DNA of 64,000 nt from Corynebacterium matruchotii (GTDB lineage: Bacteria; Actinomycetota; Actinomycetes; Mycobacteriales; Mycobacteriaceae), in contig NZ_CP050134.2 of the NCBI RefSeq assembly GCF_011612265.2, forward strand, positions 558,001 to 622,000, given 5' to 3'. How positions within the stretch are numbered: the stretch's first letter is position 1; every line of letters begins with the position of its first letter. Both the position numbers and the translations under genes were made by a program. Positions 17,640 through 26,717 of the stretch are shown here, piece after piece. The notes below the pieces were generated by a model. The model had not been told where the DNA came from. It saw only the letters and a program-made list of their open reading frames with translations, and ran no database searches.

Positions 17640-18149
17640 TTGCTGCACTACCTGGAAGTTTTAACCTCCGGGGCAACGAAGAAAACAATAACAGCACTTT
17701 CGAATTTTTGCAAAACCGGCCGAATATTGCCTGCTCATAATCCATTTCCCAATGGGGTTGGACGGGGGTCTCATGGTAAGTTCGGAATAGGTTTGTGGCG
17801 AGTTTATGGCCGAAAGAGAAAGAGAACGGGGCTAGCGGGGTTAGCCTGCGTCCGCCAAGGTGACGCATCATAGGGTTTTGTGTCCGAGGGCGATGCTAAG
17901 GTGGAGCCTGTGGTCAGAATATATGGGGGTGGATTCCTCTCTCAGACAGACCCCCGTGGGGGAGTCTGAAAAAATCCCCGTTTACCTGTGCCGTTGTTGT
18001 GGACGTGTCCGCTTCCGGTTACGATCTGGCAACAGTTCCTTAATAAATCGCGTTATGGCTAGAATTTGGGTTTAGAATATGACGCACAAACCGAACTGAT
18101 TTTTAGTCGGTTCGGCTTTAGTCACTAGAAGGCAGGAAATCTGAAGAAA
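17640..18149. other. Noncoding stretch between tRNA-Lys and lppS
   Basis: No gene is supported. There is a GC hairpin, ACCCCCGTGGGGGAGTCT, near 17950-17970. Two TAGAAT hexamers (18060-18065 and 18073-18078) are candidate -10 elements for lppS, and the stem CCGAAC/GTTCGG near 18090-18115 lies in its leader. Confidence 0.5.
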
Positions 18150-19346
18150 ATGAAGGTCTCGCGCAGGTCTGCGAAGAAGACGATTGTGGCGTTTCTGTGC
18201 AGCTCAGCTTTATTGCTGGGTGCATGCACAGTTGAGCAGGGGTCGGCCACCGATGTGGGCGACAAGTCTAGCGCGGCAAAAGCCTCGGAAGCTCCGAAGG
18301 TCAATGCCCCTAAGGCTAGTGTGAAAGACGGCGCGACTGGCGTTTCTCCACGGGATACCGTTGAGGTAAAATCGCAGGACAAAGGTTTAAAAAAGGTCTC
18401 TATGACCAATGAGGATGGCAATGAGGTCAAAGGCAAGCTTTCCGACGACAAAATGTCCTGGTCTACCGCGGAGGAATTAGGTTTTAACCGTAATTACACC
18501 ATTACTGCTGAAGATAAGAATGGCAAAAAGAGCACGACAAAGTTCTCCACCATTGAGGCGAATAATTTAGCGGAAAACTCTCTCTCCCCCCTAGATGGGT
18601 CCACTGTTGGGGTGGCCCAAACCATCGGGGTGCGGTTTGATTCCATCGTCCGTGACCGCAAGGCTGTGGAGAAGGCCATTAAGATCGAAACCGAGCCCAA
18701 GGTTGAGGGTGCGTTCTATTGGATTTCCAACCAGGAAGTTCGGTGGCGCCCAGAAAAATTCTGGGAACCCGGCACCAAAGTGAAGGTTGATGCCGATCTT
18801 TATGGTGTCAAAATTGGTGATAGCTCATATGCGTCTAACGGCAATAAAGCCTCGTTTACCATTGGTAATAAGGTGGAAGCCGTCGTGGATGACAACACCA
18901 AGATGATGACCGTGTACGAGGATGGTAAGGAAGTGAAATCCATGCCGGTGTCGTTGGGTTCGCCAGCATGGCCGACCCCGAAGGGCATTTACATGATTGG
19001 TGATTCTTACCCATCAATCGTGATGGACTCCACCTCTTACGGTCTGTCTCTGGAAAACGGTGGTTACCGCACCCCGGTGCAGTATGCTACCCAAATGTCG
19101 TACTCCGGCATTTTCGTGCACGCCGCCCCTTGGTCGGTGTGGGCACAGGGCAACACCAACACCTCACATGGTTGCGTGAACGTCAGCGAAGAAAACGCAG
19201 CATGGTTCCAAAACTTTGTGAAGCGCGGTGACATTGTTAACGTGAAGAACACTGCTGGGGAACAACTAAGCGTGTATGACGGTTTGGGTGACTGGAACTT
19301 GGACTGGGCAACCTGGAAGAAGGGTAACGCCAACGAGGCTCCTTAA
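18150..19346 (+). CDS. lppS: Lipoprotein L,D-transpeptidase
   Basis: A 398-residue exported lipoprotein: basic start, hydrophobic core and lipobox LLLGAC with the modified Cys26. Two Ig-like modules follow (about 50-125 and 130-250, beginning APKASVKDGATGVSPRDTV), then a YkuD catalytic domain with H340-G-C342 in SHGCVNVSEENA. Such enzymes form 3-3 crosslinks in peptidoglycan using Cys instead of the Ser of penicillin-binding proteins. The order fas-acpS-bcp-DUF3618-lppS also occurs in mycobacteria (known synteny). A hairpin terminator follows the gene. Confidence 0.92.
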   Translation: MKVSRRSAKKTIVAFLCSSALLLGACTVEQGSATDVGDKSSAAKASEAPKVNAPKASVKDGATGVSPRDTVEVKSQDKGLKKVSMTNEDGNEVKGKLSDDKMSWSTAEELGFNRNYTITAEDKNGKKSTTKFSTIEANNLAENSLSPLDGSTVGVAQTIGVRFDSIVRDRKAVEKAIKIETEPKVEGAFYWISNQEVRWRPEKFWEPGTKVKVDADLYGVKIGDSSYASNGNKASFTIGNKVEAVVDDNTKMMTVYEDGKEVKSMPVSLGSPAWPTPKGIYMIGDSYPSIVMDSTSYGLSLENGGYRTPVQYATQMSYSGIFVHAAPWSVWAQGNTNTSHGCVNVSEENAAWFQNFVKRGDIVNVKNTAGEQLSVYDGLGDWNLDWATWKKGNANEAP

Positions 19347-19385
19347 AGCAAATCGTTCATGACGTGAGCCACAATCTTGCTCATA

Positions 19386-19418
19386 AAAACACGGCGCCAT
19401 CATCAGGTGGCGCCGTTT
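19386..19418 (+). terminator. Terminator after lppS
   Basis: ACGGCGCCA (19391-19399) pairs with TGGCGCCGT (19408-19416), extended by AAAAC on one side and TTTCC on the other. The short A- and T-runs suit a bidirectional terminator. Confidence 0.75.
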
Positions 19419-19535
19419 CCTTATTCCCCAGCCCACAGCAAAATAGCATATCTGCAGCTAGGGGGTAATGGGGGCGACTGGCGGCCTGGCTTCGTGCCAC
19501 GACGCTACTATGGGGAGAAAAGTGAGGTGTGGAAC

Positions 19536-20264
19536 ATGAGCAAGGACACAACGCCGAAAATTTCTAGAGAAACCGTACCGCAATATTTTTCTCGCGGGTG
19601 GATCTGCGTCAGTCGCGGCTGGGATAGCATTGCTATCGAAAAATTTTTGCCCATCCCCGATAGGGTGATGCCCCATAGTGGTGGGGCGGCCGATGTGCTA
19701 TATCGGCGCGACCGCGTCAAAGAAATCGAAGATTCATTCGAATTCAAGGTTGATACTTGGCGACGCCGGGGGCTGCACCGCGACGGCGAAACCCTCACCC
19801 ACATCTTGCAGCAATTCTATGTCGACCCCAACTTTATCGGCCTGTCCAAAGTCGGATTACTTCGCGCCGCCCTCTGGCATTATGTGGAACGCGAATACCC
19901 CGACGAAAGCCCCGAAATCCAAAAATACCAGGTTGGCCTGCTCGGCGACTGCCCTGCCGACACCAAAGAACGCCTCATGGTGAACTACCTCCGCCACATG
20001 GGCACCAACTACGAGCAGCTGGTCAGCGCCACCGAAGGGCGTCGGGATTTCTACGTGTTCATCCTCTGGCAGGCGCTCAATCGGATTGCCGAGGAATACC
20101 CCTACCTGCAAAAAGAGTGCCGCAGGCAATTAGCATTAAAGCGCAATGAAACCGGCGACTTCAACCCGCCGCGCGGCCACGCCCCCTACGTGACCCGTGC
20201 TCACAAACACCGGTTGGCGCGGCGGGCCGATCGCAAATGGCGGCGAAAATACCAACACCTGTGA
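19536..20264 (+). CDS. Unknown cytoplasmic protein
   Basis: A 242-residue protein starting MSKDTTPKISRETVPQYF at 19536, with GAGGTG upstream of the ATG. It has no signal peptide or membrane segment. It is rich in aromatic and charged residues (DTWRRRGLHRDGE; LWHYVEREYPDESPE; FILWQALNRIAEEYPYLQKE) and ends in a strongly basic tail (HKHRLARRADRKWRRKYQHL), which suggests nucleic acid contact. No family is recognised. It has its own promoter region after the lppS terminator and is convergent with the dehydrogenase downstream, six bases away. Confidence 0.75.
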   Translation: MSKDTTPKISRETVPQYFSRGWICVSRGWDSIAIEKFLPIPDRVMPHSGGAADVLYRRDRVKEIEDSFEFKVDTWRRRGLHRDGETLTHILQQFYVDPNFIGLSKVGLLRAALWHYVEREYPDESPEIQKYQVGLLGDCPADTKERLMVNYLRHMGTNYEQLVSATEGRRDFYVFILWQALNRIAEEYPYLQKECRRQLALKRNETGDFNPPRGHAPYVTRAHKHRLARRADRKWRRKYQHL

Positions 20265-20270
20265 CAGATG

Positions 20271-21005
20271 CTACAGCGGTAACTCCACCCCGGTGTATTC
20301 CTTCAGTCCATGCAGCACCTCATCTTGAAACGCCGGATCCAACGTTGCCGAGTGCGGATTTTGCACCTGTTTATGGAACCAATAACCCCCGGTCCGCGGC
20401 ATAATATCCGACTCCGGGGCGGTGGCCAACCAGGTTTGGGTGCGATAGCTCAAATCCAGGTCGTCGGTGGCCGATGGGCCACCCATGCGGGTCGGTACCC
20501 AGCCGGGATGCACGCTATGCACCATGACATCTGGCCAATGCCGAGCAAGCCCCATCATCAGTGCAGTCACAAACAATTTCGAATTCGAGTAGTCGATAAC
20601 ACCGGTCGCAAATGCGTTCGGTAGGGCCTCCGGCGACCCATTCACATGCATGACGCTGCTCACCGTTACGATCCGCTTTGGTCGCGTCATCAAGGCCGAT
20701 AGCACATAGGGGGCGACCACATTCACCGCAAAGGTTTTCTGCTCGTTGTCCGAACCGGCATTATGAATCACCGCATCGAACGCGCCGTATTCGTTAGCGG
20801 AGGCCGCCACCGTCTCCACACCGGTGACATTATCGAGGTCGCCGTACACCACACCCCGTACCTTATCGACAATCTCGGTGACCTCACCGGTGAGCCGCTC
20901 CGGGTTGCGGGCGTGAATCACTACATCGTGACCATCGTCGATAAGCTCACGGGCGGTCAACAGCCCCACGCCACTTGCTGCACCAGTAACAAAAACCAGG
21001 GACAT
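20271..21005 (-). CDS. Short-chain dehydrogenase/reductase
   Basis: A 244-residue SDR. MSLVFVTGAASGVGLLTAREL is the TGxxxGxG cofactor motif; an N-A-G motif follows in VIHNAGSDN, then the catalytic serine region TVSSVMHVNG and Y-x-x-x-K in IDYSNSKLF. The C-terminal part, SVHPGWVPTRMGG, is typical of the protochlorophyllide-reductase-like or retinol-dehydrogenase-like group. The ATG at 21005 fits the family N-terminus; the longer frame upstream does not. Substrate unknown. Confidence 0.85.
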   Translation of the reverse strand: MSLVFVTGAASGVGLLTARELIDDGHDVVIHARNPERLTGEVTEIVDKVRGVVYGDLDNVTGVETVAASANEYGAFDAVIHNAGSDNEQKTFAVNVVAPYVLSALMTRPKRIVTVSSVMHVNGSPEALPNAFATGVIDYSNSKLFVTALMMGLARHWPDVMVHSVHPGWVPTRMGGPSATDDLDLSYRTQTWLATAPESDIMPRTGGYWFHKQVQNPHSATLDPAFQDEVLHGLKEYTGVELPL

Positions 21006-21075
21006 AGTAATCACACTTTCATCTCTCGTTCGGATGTGGCACCCCAGTGTACACGCCCGCATACCAAGTGTGTAG

Positions 21076-23085
21076 CTATTGTGCAGTAATAACTTGTGGG
21101 GGTGCGGCCGGGGTAGACTCGGGGAGCGCGGTCAGCTGCCGCGGCATCCGGCCGGCCCGCAACCCATTGCCAATAACGATGACCTCCGCAACCTCGTGCA
21201 CCAATACCACCGCGGCCAACCCCAAAACGCCAAACAACGCCAGTGGGAACAACCCCACAATGATCGCCAACGCTAACCCAATATTGCCGGTCATGATCCG
21301 CCGACCCCGCCGCGCATGCGCCAACGCCACCGGAATGAGTCGCACATCCGACCCGGTAAACGCCACATCCGCCGACTCGATTGCCGCATCGCTGCCGGTC
21401 ACACCCATGGCAATCCCCACGGTCGCTGCCGCCAACGCCGGTGCATCATTGATACCATCCCCAATCATGGCGGTGGGGGACTTATCGACGAGCTCCGCAA
21501 CGACCCGGGCCTTATCCGCAGGCAATTGCCCCGCCCACACCCGATCCGATGGAATACCCGCCTGCGCGGCGATCGCCTGGGCGGTCACCTCCTGGTCGCC
21601 GGTGAGCATGACCGACCGCATGCCCTGATCCGCCAATGCCTGAACCGCGGCCGCGGCCTCCGGGCGCAACTCATCCCGAATCCCCAGGACACCCGCAGGC
21701 GTTCCGTCGACCTCCACCACAACCACGCTCATGCCGGCCTGGGACATCTCCGCCACCCGGTCGGCCAACCCACTAGCCCCATCCGTGGGAATCCACCGGG
21801 GGCTACCCACCCGAATACGTTTTCCCTTTACCACGCCAATGAGACCCCGACCCGGCTGTTCCTGCACCTCGTGCGCTGTCAGGGCGGCATCAGTGTTGTT
21901 GGTGCCGGGTTCGGCGGCCGCGGCCACGATCGCCCGCGACAACGGGTGCGACGACGCCGACTCCACCGCCGCAGCCATGGGCAGGGCATCGTCGACCACA
22001 AAGTGGGTGGCAACAACCCGTGGGTTGTTCTCGGTCAGCGTGCCAGTCTTGTCAAAGGCCACCGTCTGAATCGTGCCTAACTGCTCAAACGCCACCCCAG
22101 ACTTGATGACCACCCCCAATTTGCTCGCGGCCCCCACCGCCGAAATCACCGTCACCGGCACCGCAATCGCCATTGCGCACGGCGATGCCGCCACCAACAC
22201 CACCAGCGCCCGCTGCGTCCACGTCGCGGGATCACCAACCAGGAACCCAAACAATACAATCAGCAGCGATGCCACTAGCACCGCCGGCACCAGGGGTCGG
22301 GCAATCCGATCCGCGAACCGCGCCCGTTCCCCCCTCGCCGACTGGGCCTGTTCCACCAGGCGCACGATCTGCGTCAACGAATTATCCAGGCCATCCGATG
22401 TGGCTCGAATCCGCAGCGTTCCCGAACCATTCACCGAGCCAGCCGAAACGCTACTACCAGGGGAAACTCCGACCGGAATGGACTCGCCCGTGATCGCAGA
22501 CGTGTCCAACCACGACTGCCCCGCAATCACCGTGCCGTCCGTGGCTACCCGCTCCCCGGCACCCACGACTAGCACATCCGACGTCTGTACCTCCGATGCC
22601 GGCACCGTGGTTTCCACATCGTCGCGGACCACCCGGGCGGTGTTGGGCATGAGCGACAACAGTGCCCGCAGGCCCTGTTGGGCCCGGTCCATGGCCCGAT
22701 CCTCCAGGGTTTCCGAAATGGAGAAGAGGAATGCCAGGGCCGCGGCCTCCCCGACGTGGCCCAACAGCACGGCCCCGACGGCGGCAATGGTCATGAGCAA
22801 GCCCACCCCCATCCGCGACCGCCCCTTGCCGGTCACGAGCTGCCGGAGGGAGCCGGGGATGAATGTCCACCCACCAGCAATGAGCGCCACCCAGTAGCAG
22901 GCGAGGGCGGCGGTGGGGGAGACTGTGTGGTCTAGGACGAAGCCCGTAATGCAGAACACGCCGGCGGTGATGGGGAACATGAGTTCGGTGTCTTTCCACC
23001 AGGGTCCGTGCTCTTCCGGCTCGTCAAATAGGGGCTTGGGCGTGCCGCAGGAGCAGCCGCATGCGCTGGTTTCTTCGCCGCTCAT
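21076..23085 (-). CDS. P1B-type heavy-metal transporting ATPase
   Basis: A 669-residue P-type ATPase. The short N-terminus carries ACGCSCG but no full heavy-metal-associated domain. It has the actuator motif TGES, the transmembrane ion motif SPC (VLVAASPCAMAIAVP) instead of CPC, the phosphorylation motif DKTGTLT, the HP motif (SSHPLSRAI) and GDGINDAP. The last helices contain HEVAEVIVIGNGLR. SPC plus a His-Glu pair in the last helices resembles the P1B-4 (cobalt/zinc/iron) group, although cadmium or lead export fits the adjacent regulator. The start ATG overlaps the regulator's stop (ATGA), so the two are translationally coupled. The pair resembles cmtR-ctpG of mycobacteria. Confidence 0.9.
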   Translation of the reverse strand: MSGEETSACGCSCGTPKPLFDEPEEHGPWWKDTELMFPITAGVFCITGFVLDHTVSPTAALACYWVALIAGGWTFIPGSLRQLVTGKGRSRMGVGLLMTIAAVGAVLLGHVGEAAALAFLFSISETLEDRAMDRAQQGLRALLSLMPNTARVVRDDVETTVPASEVQTSDVLVVGAGERVATDGTVIAGQSWLDTSAITGESIPVGVSPGSSVSAGSVNGSGTLRIRATSDGLDNSLTQIVRLVEQAQSARGERARFADRIARPLVPAVLVASLLIVLFGFLVGDPATWTQRALVVLVAASPCAMAIAVPVTVISAVGAASKLGVVIKSGVAFEQLGTIQTVAFDKTGTLTENNPRVVATHFVVDDALPMAAAVESASSHPLSRAIVAAAAEPGTNNTDAALTAHEVQEQPGRGLIGVVKGKRIRVGSPRWIPTDGASGLADRVAEMSQAGMSVVVVEVDGTPAGVLGIRDELRPEAAAAVQALADQGMRSVMLTGDQEVTAQAIAAQAGIPSDRVWAGQLPADKARVVAELVDKSPTAMIGDGINDAPALAAATVGIAMGVTGSDAAIESADVAFTGSDVRLIPVALAHARRGRRIMTGNIGLALAIIVGLFPLALFGVLGLAAVVLVHEVAEVIVIGNGLRAGRMPRQLTALPESTPAAPPQVITAQ

Positions 23086-23432
23086 GCCTTCCCCTTTGCC
23101 GGTGCGGGAGCACAACAGTCGTCGACGCATGGCTGTGATTCGTCTACCATCAGCACCGCGTCCATGAGCGATTCCAACGCCCGCGTGATGTGCGGGTCCG
23201 CAATTTCGTAGCGGGTCCGCCGGCCCTCTGGGATGGCGACCACGATTCCACAGGCACGCAGGCAGGCCAAGTGGTTAGAAACGTTTGTTCGAGTGAGCTC
23301 TAGGTCCCGGGCCAGCTGAGCCGGGTATCCGGGTTTTTCTAGGAGTGATAGGAGAATACGTGATCGAGTGCCGTCCGCCATGGCTCGCCCCAGGCGATTC
23401 ATGACGTCCAGCCGAGAAGCAATAGTCAGCAT
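23082..23432 (-). CDS. cmtR: ArsR/SmtB metal-sensing repressor, CmtR-like
   Basis: A 116-residue winged-helix repressor starting MLTIASRLDVMNRLGRAMADGTRSRIL. The recognition helix is TRTNVSNHLACLRACGIV, with the Cys of the CmtR alpha4 site (LRACG), and the C-terminal tail has QPCVDDCC. The cysteine of LRACG and the C-terminal Cys match the way CmtR binds cadmium or lead; the extra CC is unusual. A perfect inverted repeat over the start codon is the likely operator. Its stop overlaps the ATPase start, so it should repress its own operon until metal binds. Confidence 0.88.
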   Translation of the reverse strand: MLTIASRLDVMNRLGRAMADGTRSRILLSLLEKPGYPAQLARDLELTRTNVSNHLACLRACGIVVAIPEGRRTRYEIADPHITRALESLMDAVLMVDESQPCVDDCCAPAPAKGKA

Positions 23433-23443
23433 ATGGTGACTAT
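23422..23443. promoter_or_regulatory. Candidate operator of the metal-sensing repressor
   Basis: ATAGTCA (23422-23428) and TGACTAT (23437-23443) form a perfect 7-base palindrome with an 8-base centre that includes the ATG at 23430-23432. TATAGT on the minus strand overlaps it and could be the -10 element, so binding would block both transcription and translation of cmtR-ATPase. Confidence 0.65.
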
Positions 23444-23553
23444 ACACTGCTTGCTGACCAATGTGGTAGGGGAGTGATGGCTGCTTTTCCGGTACCTTCC
23501 GCGCCCGAGCCCTGCCGTCTCTGCGACCTTTGTCTTGGCCTGCGGGCCACAAC

Positions 23554-23802
23554 CTAGTGGGGTGGTAGCGTCTGCATGATTCCGATGGCGGTGAGCAGGA
23601 TAAGCGGTGTGGCCTCCTGGCAGGACGTGGTGGAAAACCCCTCGGCAGCCTTGTCGGTGATGAAATGCAGCGCTTCGCGGATACCACCGGATTCCTTCAC
23701 GTTCTGCGCCTGGCGTGCAATGCCTGTTTCGCCATGCTCTTCCAGAAATTTCACCAGCTGATCGAATCGTTCCTCAGCGACTTCTGGCCGGGCATGGTAC
23801 AT
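23554..23802 (-). CDS. Small unknown protein
   Basis: An 82-residue frame, MYHARPEVAEERFDQLVKFLEEHG, predicted mostly helical, ending PLILLTAIGIMQTLPPH. AAGGAG lies about 13 bases before the ATG at 23802, somewhat far. No family is recognised. It sits between cmtR and the CPBP protease on the same strand, with about 120 bases to cmtR, so it is probably separate from the metal operon. Confidence 0.45.
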   Translation of the reverse strand: MYHARPEVAEERFDQLVKFLEEHGETGIARQAQNVKESGGIREALHFITDKAAEGFSTTSCQEATPLILLTAIGIMQTLPPH

Positions 23803-23899
23803 GATGCTGACATATCTCCTTGCGTAATCGGGGTTCGTATCCCTGCTTTGGTTGTTTTAGCAGCTCACAGCGCCGCGAATCCGACCGCGAGCATTGGCC

Positions 23900-24616
23900 C
23901 TACCCCAAAAACGCCAGGTTGACAATCCAGTGCGCAATAACCATGGGCGCCAGACGCCTTTGCTTATGCACAATGATGCCGGCGGTAACACCCCATGCAA
24001 AGAACGCGAATCCATAAACCACCATGCCCCGAACGTCGATAGCAAACATGGTGTGCTGCAACCCAAACAGCAGCCCCTGAACAATAATGGCAACCACAGC
24101 GCCATAGCGGTGCGTGAGACCGGTTTGTAGCCAACCGCGATAAATGATTTCTTCAATCGGCGCATTGGCCAGGAACATAATTGCGCTCAATATGCTTATT
24201 GTTGCGATGACGCCGCCGGGCAGTTGCGGGCTTGACTTGCTGAATATCTGCTCAAAATGGTTGAACATGTCGGCACCAAACATGAGGTACATTGCCCCCA
24301 TCAAGGTGATAATCAATGGGATATATGTGACAACCAGCCAAAGCAGCCCCCACGCAATATCTTTTCCTATCCGATGCCTCTCAAAACCAAGATAAGCCCA
24401 GAACGAAGCGTTGTATTGACGAAACGTACGCCAAATAACGACACCGCAGATAATAGTGACAAACGGAAAATAGATAATATCGGTCGGCGGAAAATCCCTG
24501 CTAATACCGGTCACCCTGAGGACGCCGTAGGTCGCAAGCGCCAATGCCGCCATGACCACTAGCCGGATGAGCACCAAAAAGAATGGCTTGGCCTGTTGTC
24601 TAGCGAATATATCCAT
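23900..24616 (-). CDS. CPBP-family intramembrane protease (CAAX protease-like)
   Basis: A 238-residue membrane protein with about six hydrophobic segments. It carries the CPBP motifs E-E-x-x-x-R in APIEEIIYRGWLQ, the histidine motif FGLQHTMFA and the final HWIVN. Prokaryotic members cleave membrane peptides or act in bacteriocin self-immunity. GGAGG lies five bases before the ATG at 24616; a second ATG directly upstream is less well spaced. The gene is downstream of the Gabija pair on the same strand, but a gap of about 150 bases and different base composition argue it is not part of it. Confidence 0.85.
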   Translation of the reverse strand: MDIFARQQAKPFFLVLIRLVVMAALALATYGVLRVTGISRDFPPTDIIYFPFVTIICGVVIWRTFRQYNASFWAYLGFERHRIGKDIAWGLLWLVVTYIPLIITLMGAMYLMFGADMFNHFEQIFSKSSPQLPGGVIATISILSAIMFLANAPIEEIIYRGWLQTGLTHRYGAVVAIIVQGLLFGLQHTMFAIDVRGMVVYGFAFFAWGVTAGIIVHKQRRLAPMVIAHWIVNLAFLG

Positions 24617-24764
24617 CATAACCTCCATTGGTGTTAACCCGCGGTGATTTCCAGTGTAGTGACTGTGCATTGCGTACTCATGCGGGGGTAATAGCAATTT
24701 TGTAGCTGCTGATTGGGCTTTACGACGAGGGGGTTGTCTGAATCTTAATAGTGTTCGAGCTTGC

Positions 24765-26717
24765 CTATAGTAACCATGACTCCATCCCGAACTCATCCCA
24801 TGGTTCGCAGAGAGATGTATCTATGGTCCATCCTCTTTCTTCTAATTTAGAGATTTCATTCTCTTTTAGGTGAGATTCAGGAGCTGCAACTGCTAGGAGA
24901 TGGGTGGGGCGAGTAAAAGCCACAAAGCTTCCACAAATAGCTCTTTTGTGTTTGTCCGTAGTTCGCTTCGGAATTTTATGCCCGAGTAGGAATGGGATTA
25001 TACGTTTGACAAAGTACATCCTGTTAAAAGTATCTAATAGCAGGGTCGCTGCATGTGTTTCACCTTTGATTGCATGGATCGAAGATAGTTCAATTTTAAC
25101 TCCGTTGTGCTGGAACACATTAGTGGGAGGATAAGGGGATCGATGAATGTTCTCCTTTGGAATGGCGTAGAAATTTTTAATCTTCTCTATTTCTTGATCA
25201 TGATTACTACCTGGAAGTACTATATCTTTAGTAATATTAAGCAGTAGATCAAAATATGTTATTTTAGAAGTGCTTTTTTCAAGTAATATTCTAGAAAATA
25301 GATTTTTGATTTCTCCAGCGTCTATCTTGTTGTCATGTAGTGTTTGAATCAGGTTTTGGTATTTTCTTCGGGCAGAAGTTTTTATAGCAAATTTATCATT
25401 ACTGATAATGCGGGTAAATCCATCGGCTAAAATCTCAACTCCATCACTTAACATCCCTGATTCTTTGATGCTTAATTGTGCATGGACAACATAATCATAA
25501 AAATGTTTAAAATCTCTTGTTTGTTTATCTGCAGAGAAAGGAGGGTAATAATCTCGAAGCGAATAGGGGCGTTTCTCCTCATTTTCTCCCCTGATTCTGT
25601 CTCCAATTGCAGCTACCTTATTATTACTAATAACATCCGGTGGAATATTAGATGATACAATATCGGCAAATGTTGGGAGTACTTTTTCAATATTTTGGTC
25701 ATCAAATAGAATAAAATGCAGAGGATTTTGCGGATTAGAATCGTTGATTCCCTTTAATCCTCCCTCAATTCCTGATACCGCAAGAGAAGTAGCAATGGTT
25801 GCTATTTTTCCATTTAGCCGATGACTGTTGGCGATGGTGATAGAATCCTTATTGGGAAAATTAATCTTTTCAGAGCTGGAATAAATTGCTTGATTTGGAT
25901 CACCAACTCGTTGAATCACTGATTTACTCTTTTTATCCGCACCAGAATCAAATAGGTGGTTGAGTAATTCCATCTGAGCTGATGAGCAATCCTGGGTCTC
26001 GTCAGTAATCACAAAGGGAAATCGGTATCTAATCGATTGTATTATTTCTGGGCATATTTCAAGTGCTATTTTGGCAAAAAATAAAATTTCATCGTCCGTT
26101 ATAATTCCGTTTCGAATGGATTGCCAAAATACTTTTGCAATTTCTTGATATGTCAAAGTGTGTTTGCCAGGTGCATTCTTTTTATCTATCAGTTTGTCGC
26201 CAAAAGGGGAATTCTCATTAATAGATTCGATCTTAATATCTTTAAGCTCTATATGGTGCTGTTCTAGATAGACCCTTGTTTGGTGTGATATTTTCTTGCA
26301 CCTCCACTCATAGGCAAGATTGGTATTGATTTGTTGAGGCGGATAACCCATAGAGAATAGGTATTGATAGGTGATGAATTGATTGATAAAACCATGAATA
26401 GTGCCGACAAAATGTGGTTTACCATTCAAATTATGATTAATTCCAGTTCGCTCTAATCGTGTTGATACTTCATTTTTTGCCACGTTAGTGTGTGATAAAA
26501 CACAAATACCCTGAGAGGTTGATTCCCATTTCTCCATTAATAGTAATAACTTCATGATAATTAATGTTGTTTTACCACTGCCGGGACAAGCAGATACATC
26601 TACTGGGCCTAGATTTTTGAGAAAATCCAGACGTTCTGAATCTAGCGGTTTCAAGTCTGAGTTTTGAGCGATGACTTGAATTTCTTCATCTGTGATAGGT
26701 GTTACCGGTAGTAGCAT
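24765..26717 (-). CDS. gajB: Gabija protein GajB: UvrD-like helicase/ATPase
   Basis: A 650-residue superfamily 1 helicase. Walker A ACPGSGKTT is near residues 43-51, motif II DETQD at 239-243, motif III RVGDPNQAIYS, motif V near IHAIKGETHAAT and motif VI SFVAFTRPTHLL. It directly follows the OLD-family nuclease gene with no base between stop and start, the two-gene order of Gabija, in which GajB senses free DNA ends or nucleotides and activates GajA. Longer than the prototype GajB (about 490 residues), with extra sequence between motifs. Codon use is strongly AT-rich compared with neighbours, a sign of transfer. Confidence 0.88.
   Translation of the reverse strand: MLLPVTPITDEEIQVIAQNSDLKPLDSERLDFLKNLGPVDVSACPGSGKTTLIIMKLLLLMEKWESTSQGICVLSHTNVAKNEVSTRLERTGINHNLNGKPHFVGTIHGFINQFITYQYLFSMGYPPQQINTNLAYEWRCKKISHQTRVYLEQHHIELKDIKIESINENSPFGDKLIDKKNAPGKHTLTYQEIAKVFWQSIRNGIITDDEILFFAKIALEICPEIIQSIRYRFPFVITDETQDCSSAQMELLNHLFDSGADKKSKSVIQRVGDPNQAIYSSSEKINFPNKDSITIANSHRLNGKIATIATSLAVSGIEGGLKGINDSNPQNPLHFILFDDQNIEKVLPTFADIVSSNIPPDVISNNKVAAIGDRIRGENEEKRPYSLRDYYPPFSADKQTRDFKHFYDYVVHAQLSIKESGMLSDGVEILADGFTRIISNDKFAIKTSARRKYQNLIQTLHDNKIDAGEIKNLFSRILLEKSTSKITYFDLLLNITKDIVLPGSNHDQEIEKIKNFYAIPKENIHRSPYPPTNVFQHNGVKIELSSIHAIKGETHAATLLLDTFNRMYFVKRIIPFLLGHKIPKRTTDKHKRAICGSFVAFTRPTHLLAVAAPESHLKENEISKLEERGWTIDTSLCEPWDEFGMESWLL

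Noticed and set aside
17945..17975. A terminator or 6C-type RNA near the CCCCCGTGGGGG hairpin
   Set aside because: The T-run is on the wrong side for a plus-strand terminator and only one hairpin is present, whereas the 6C motif needs two C-rich loops.
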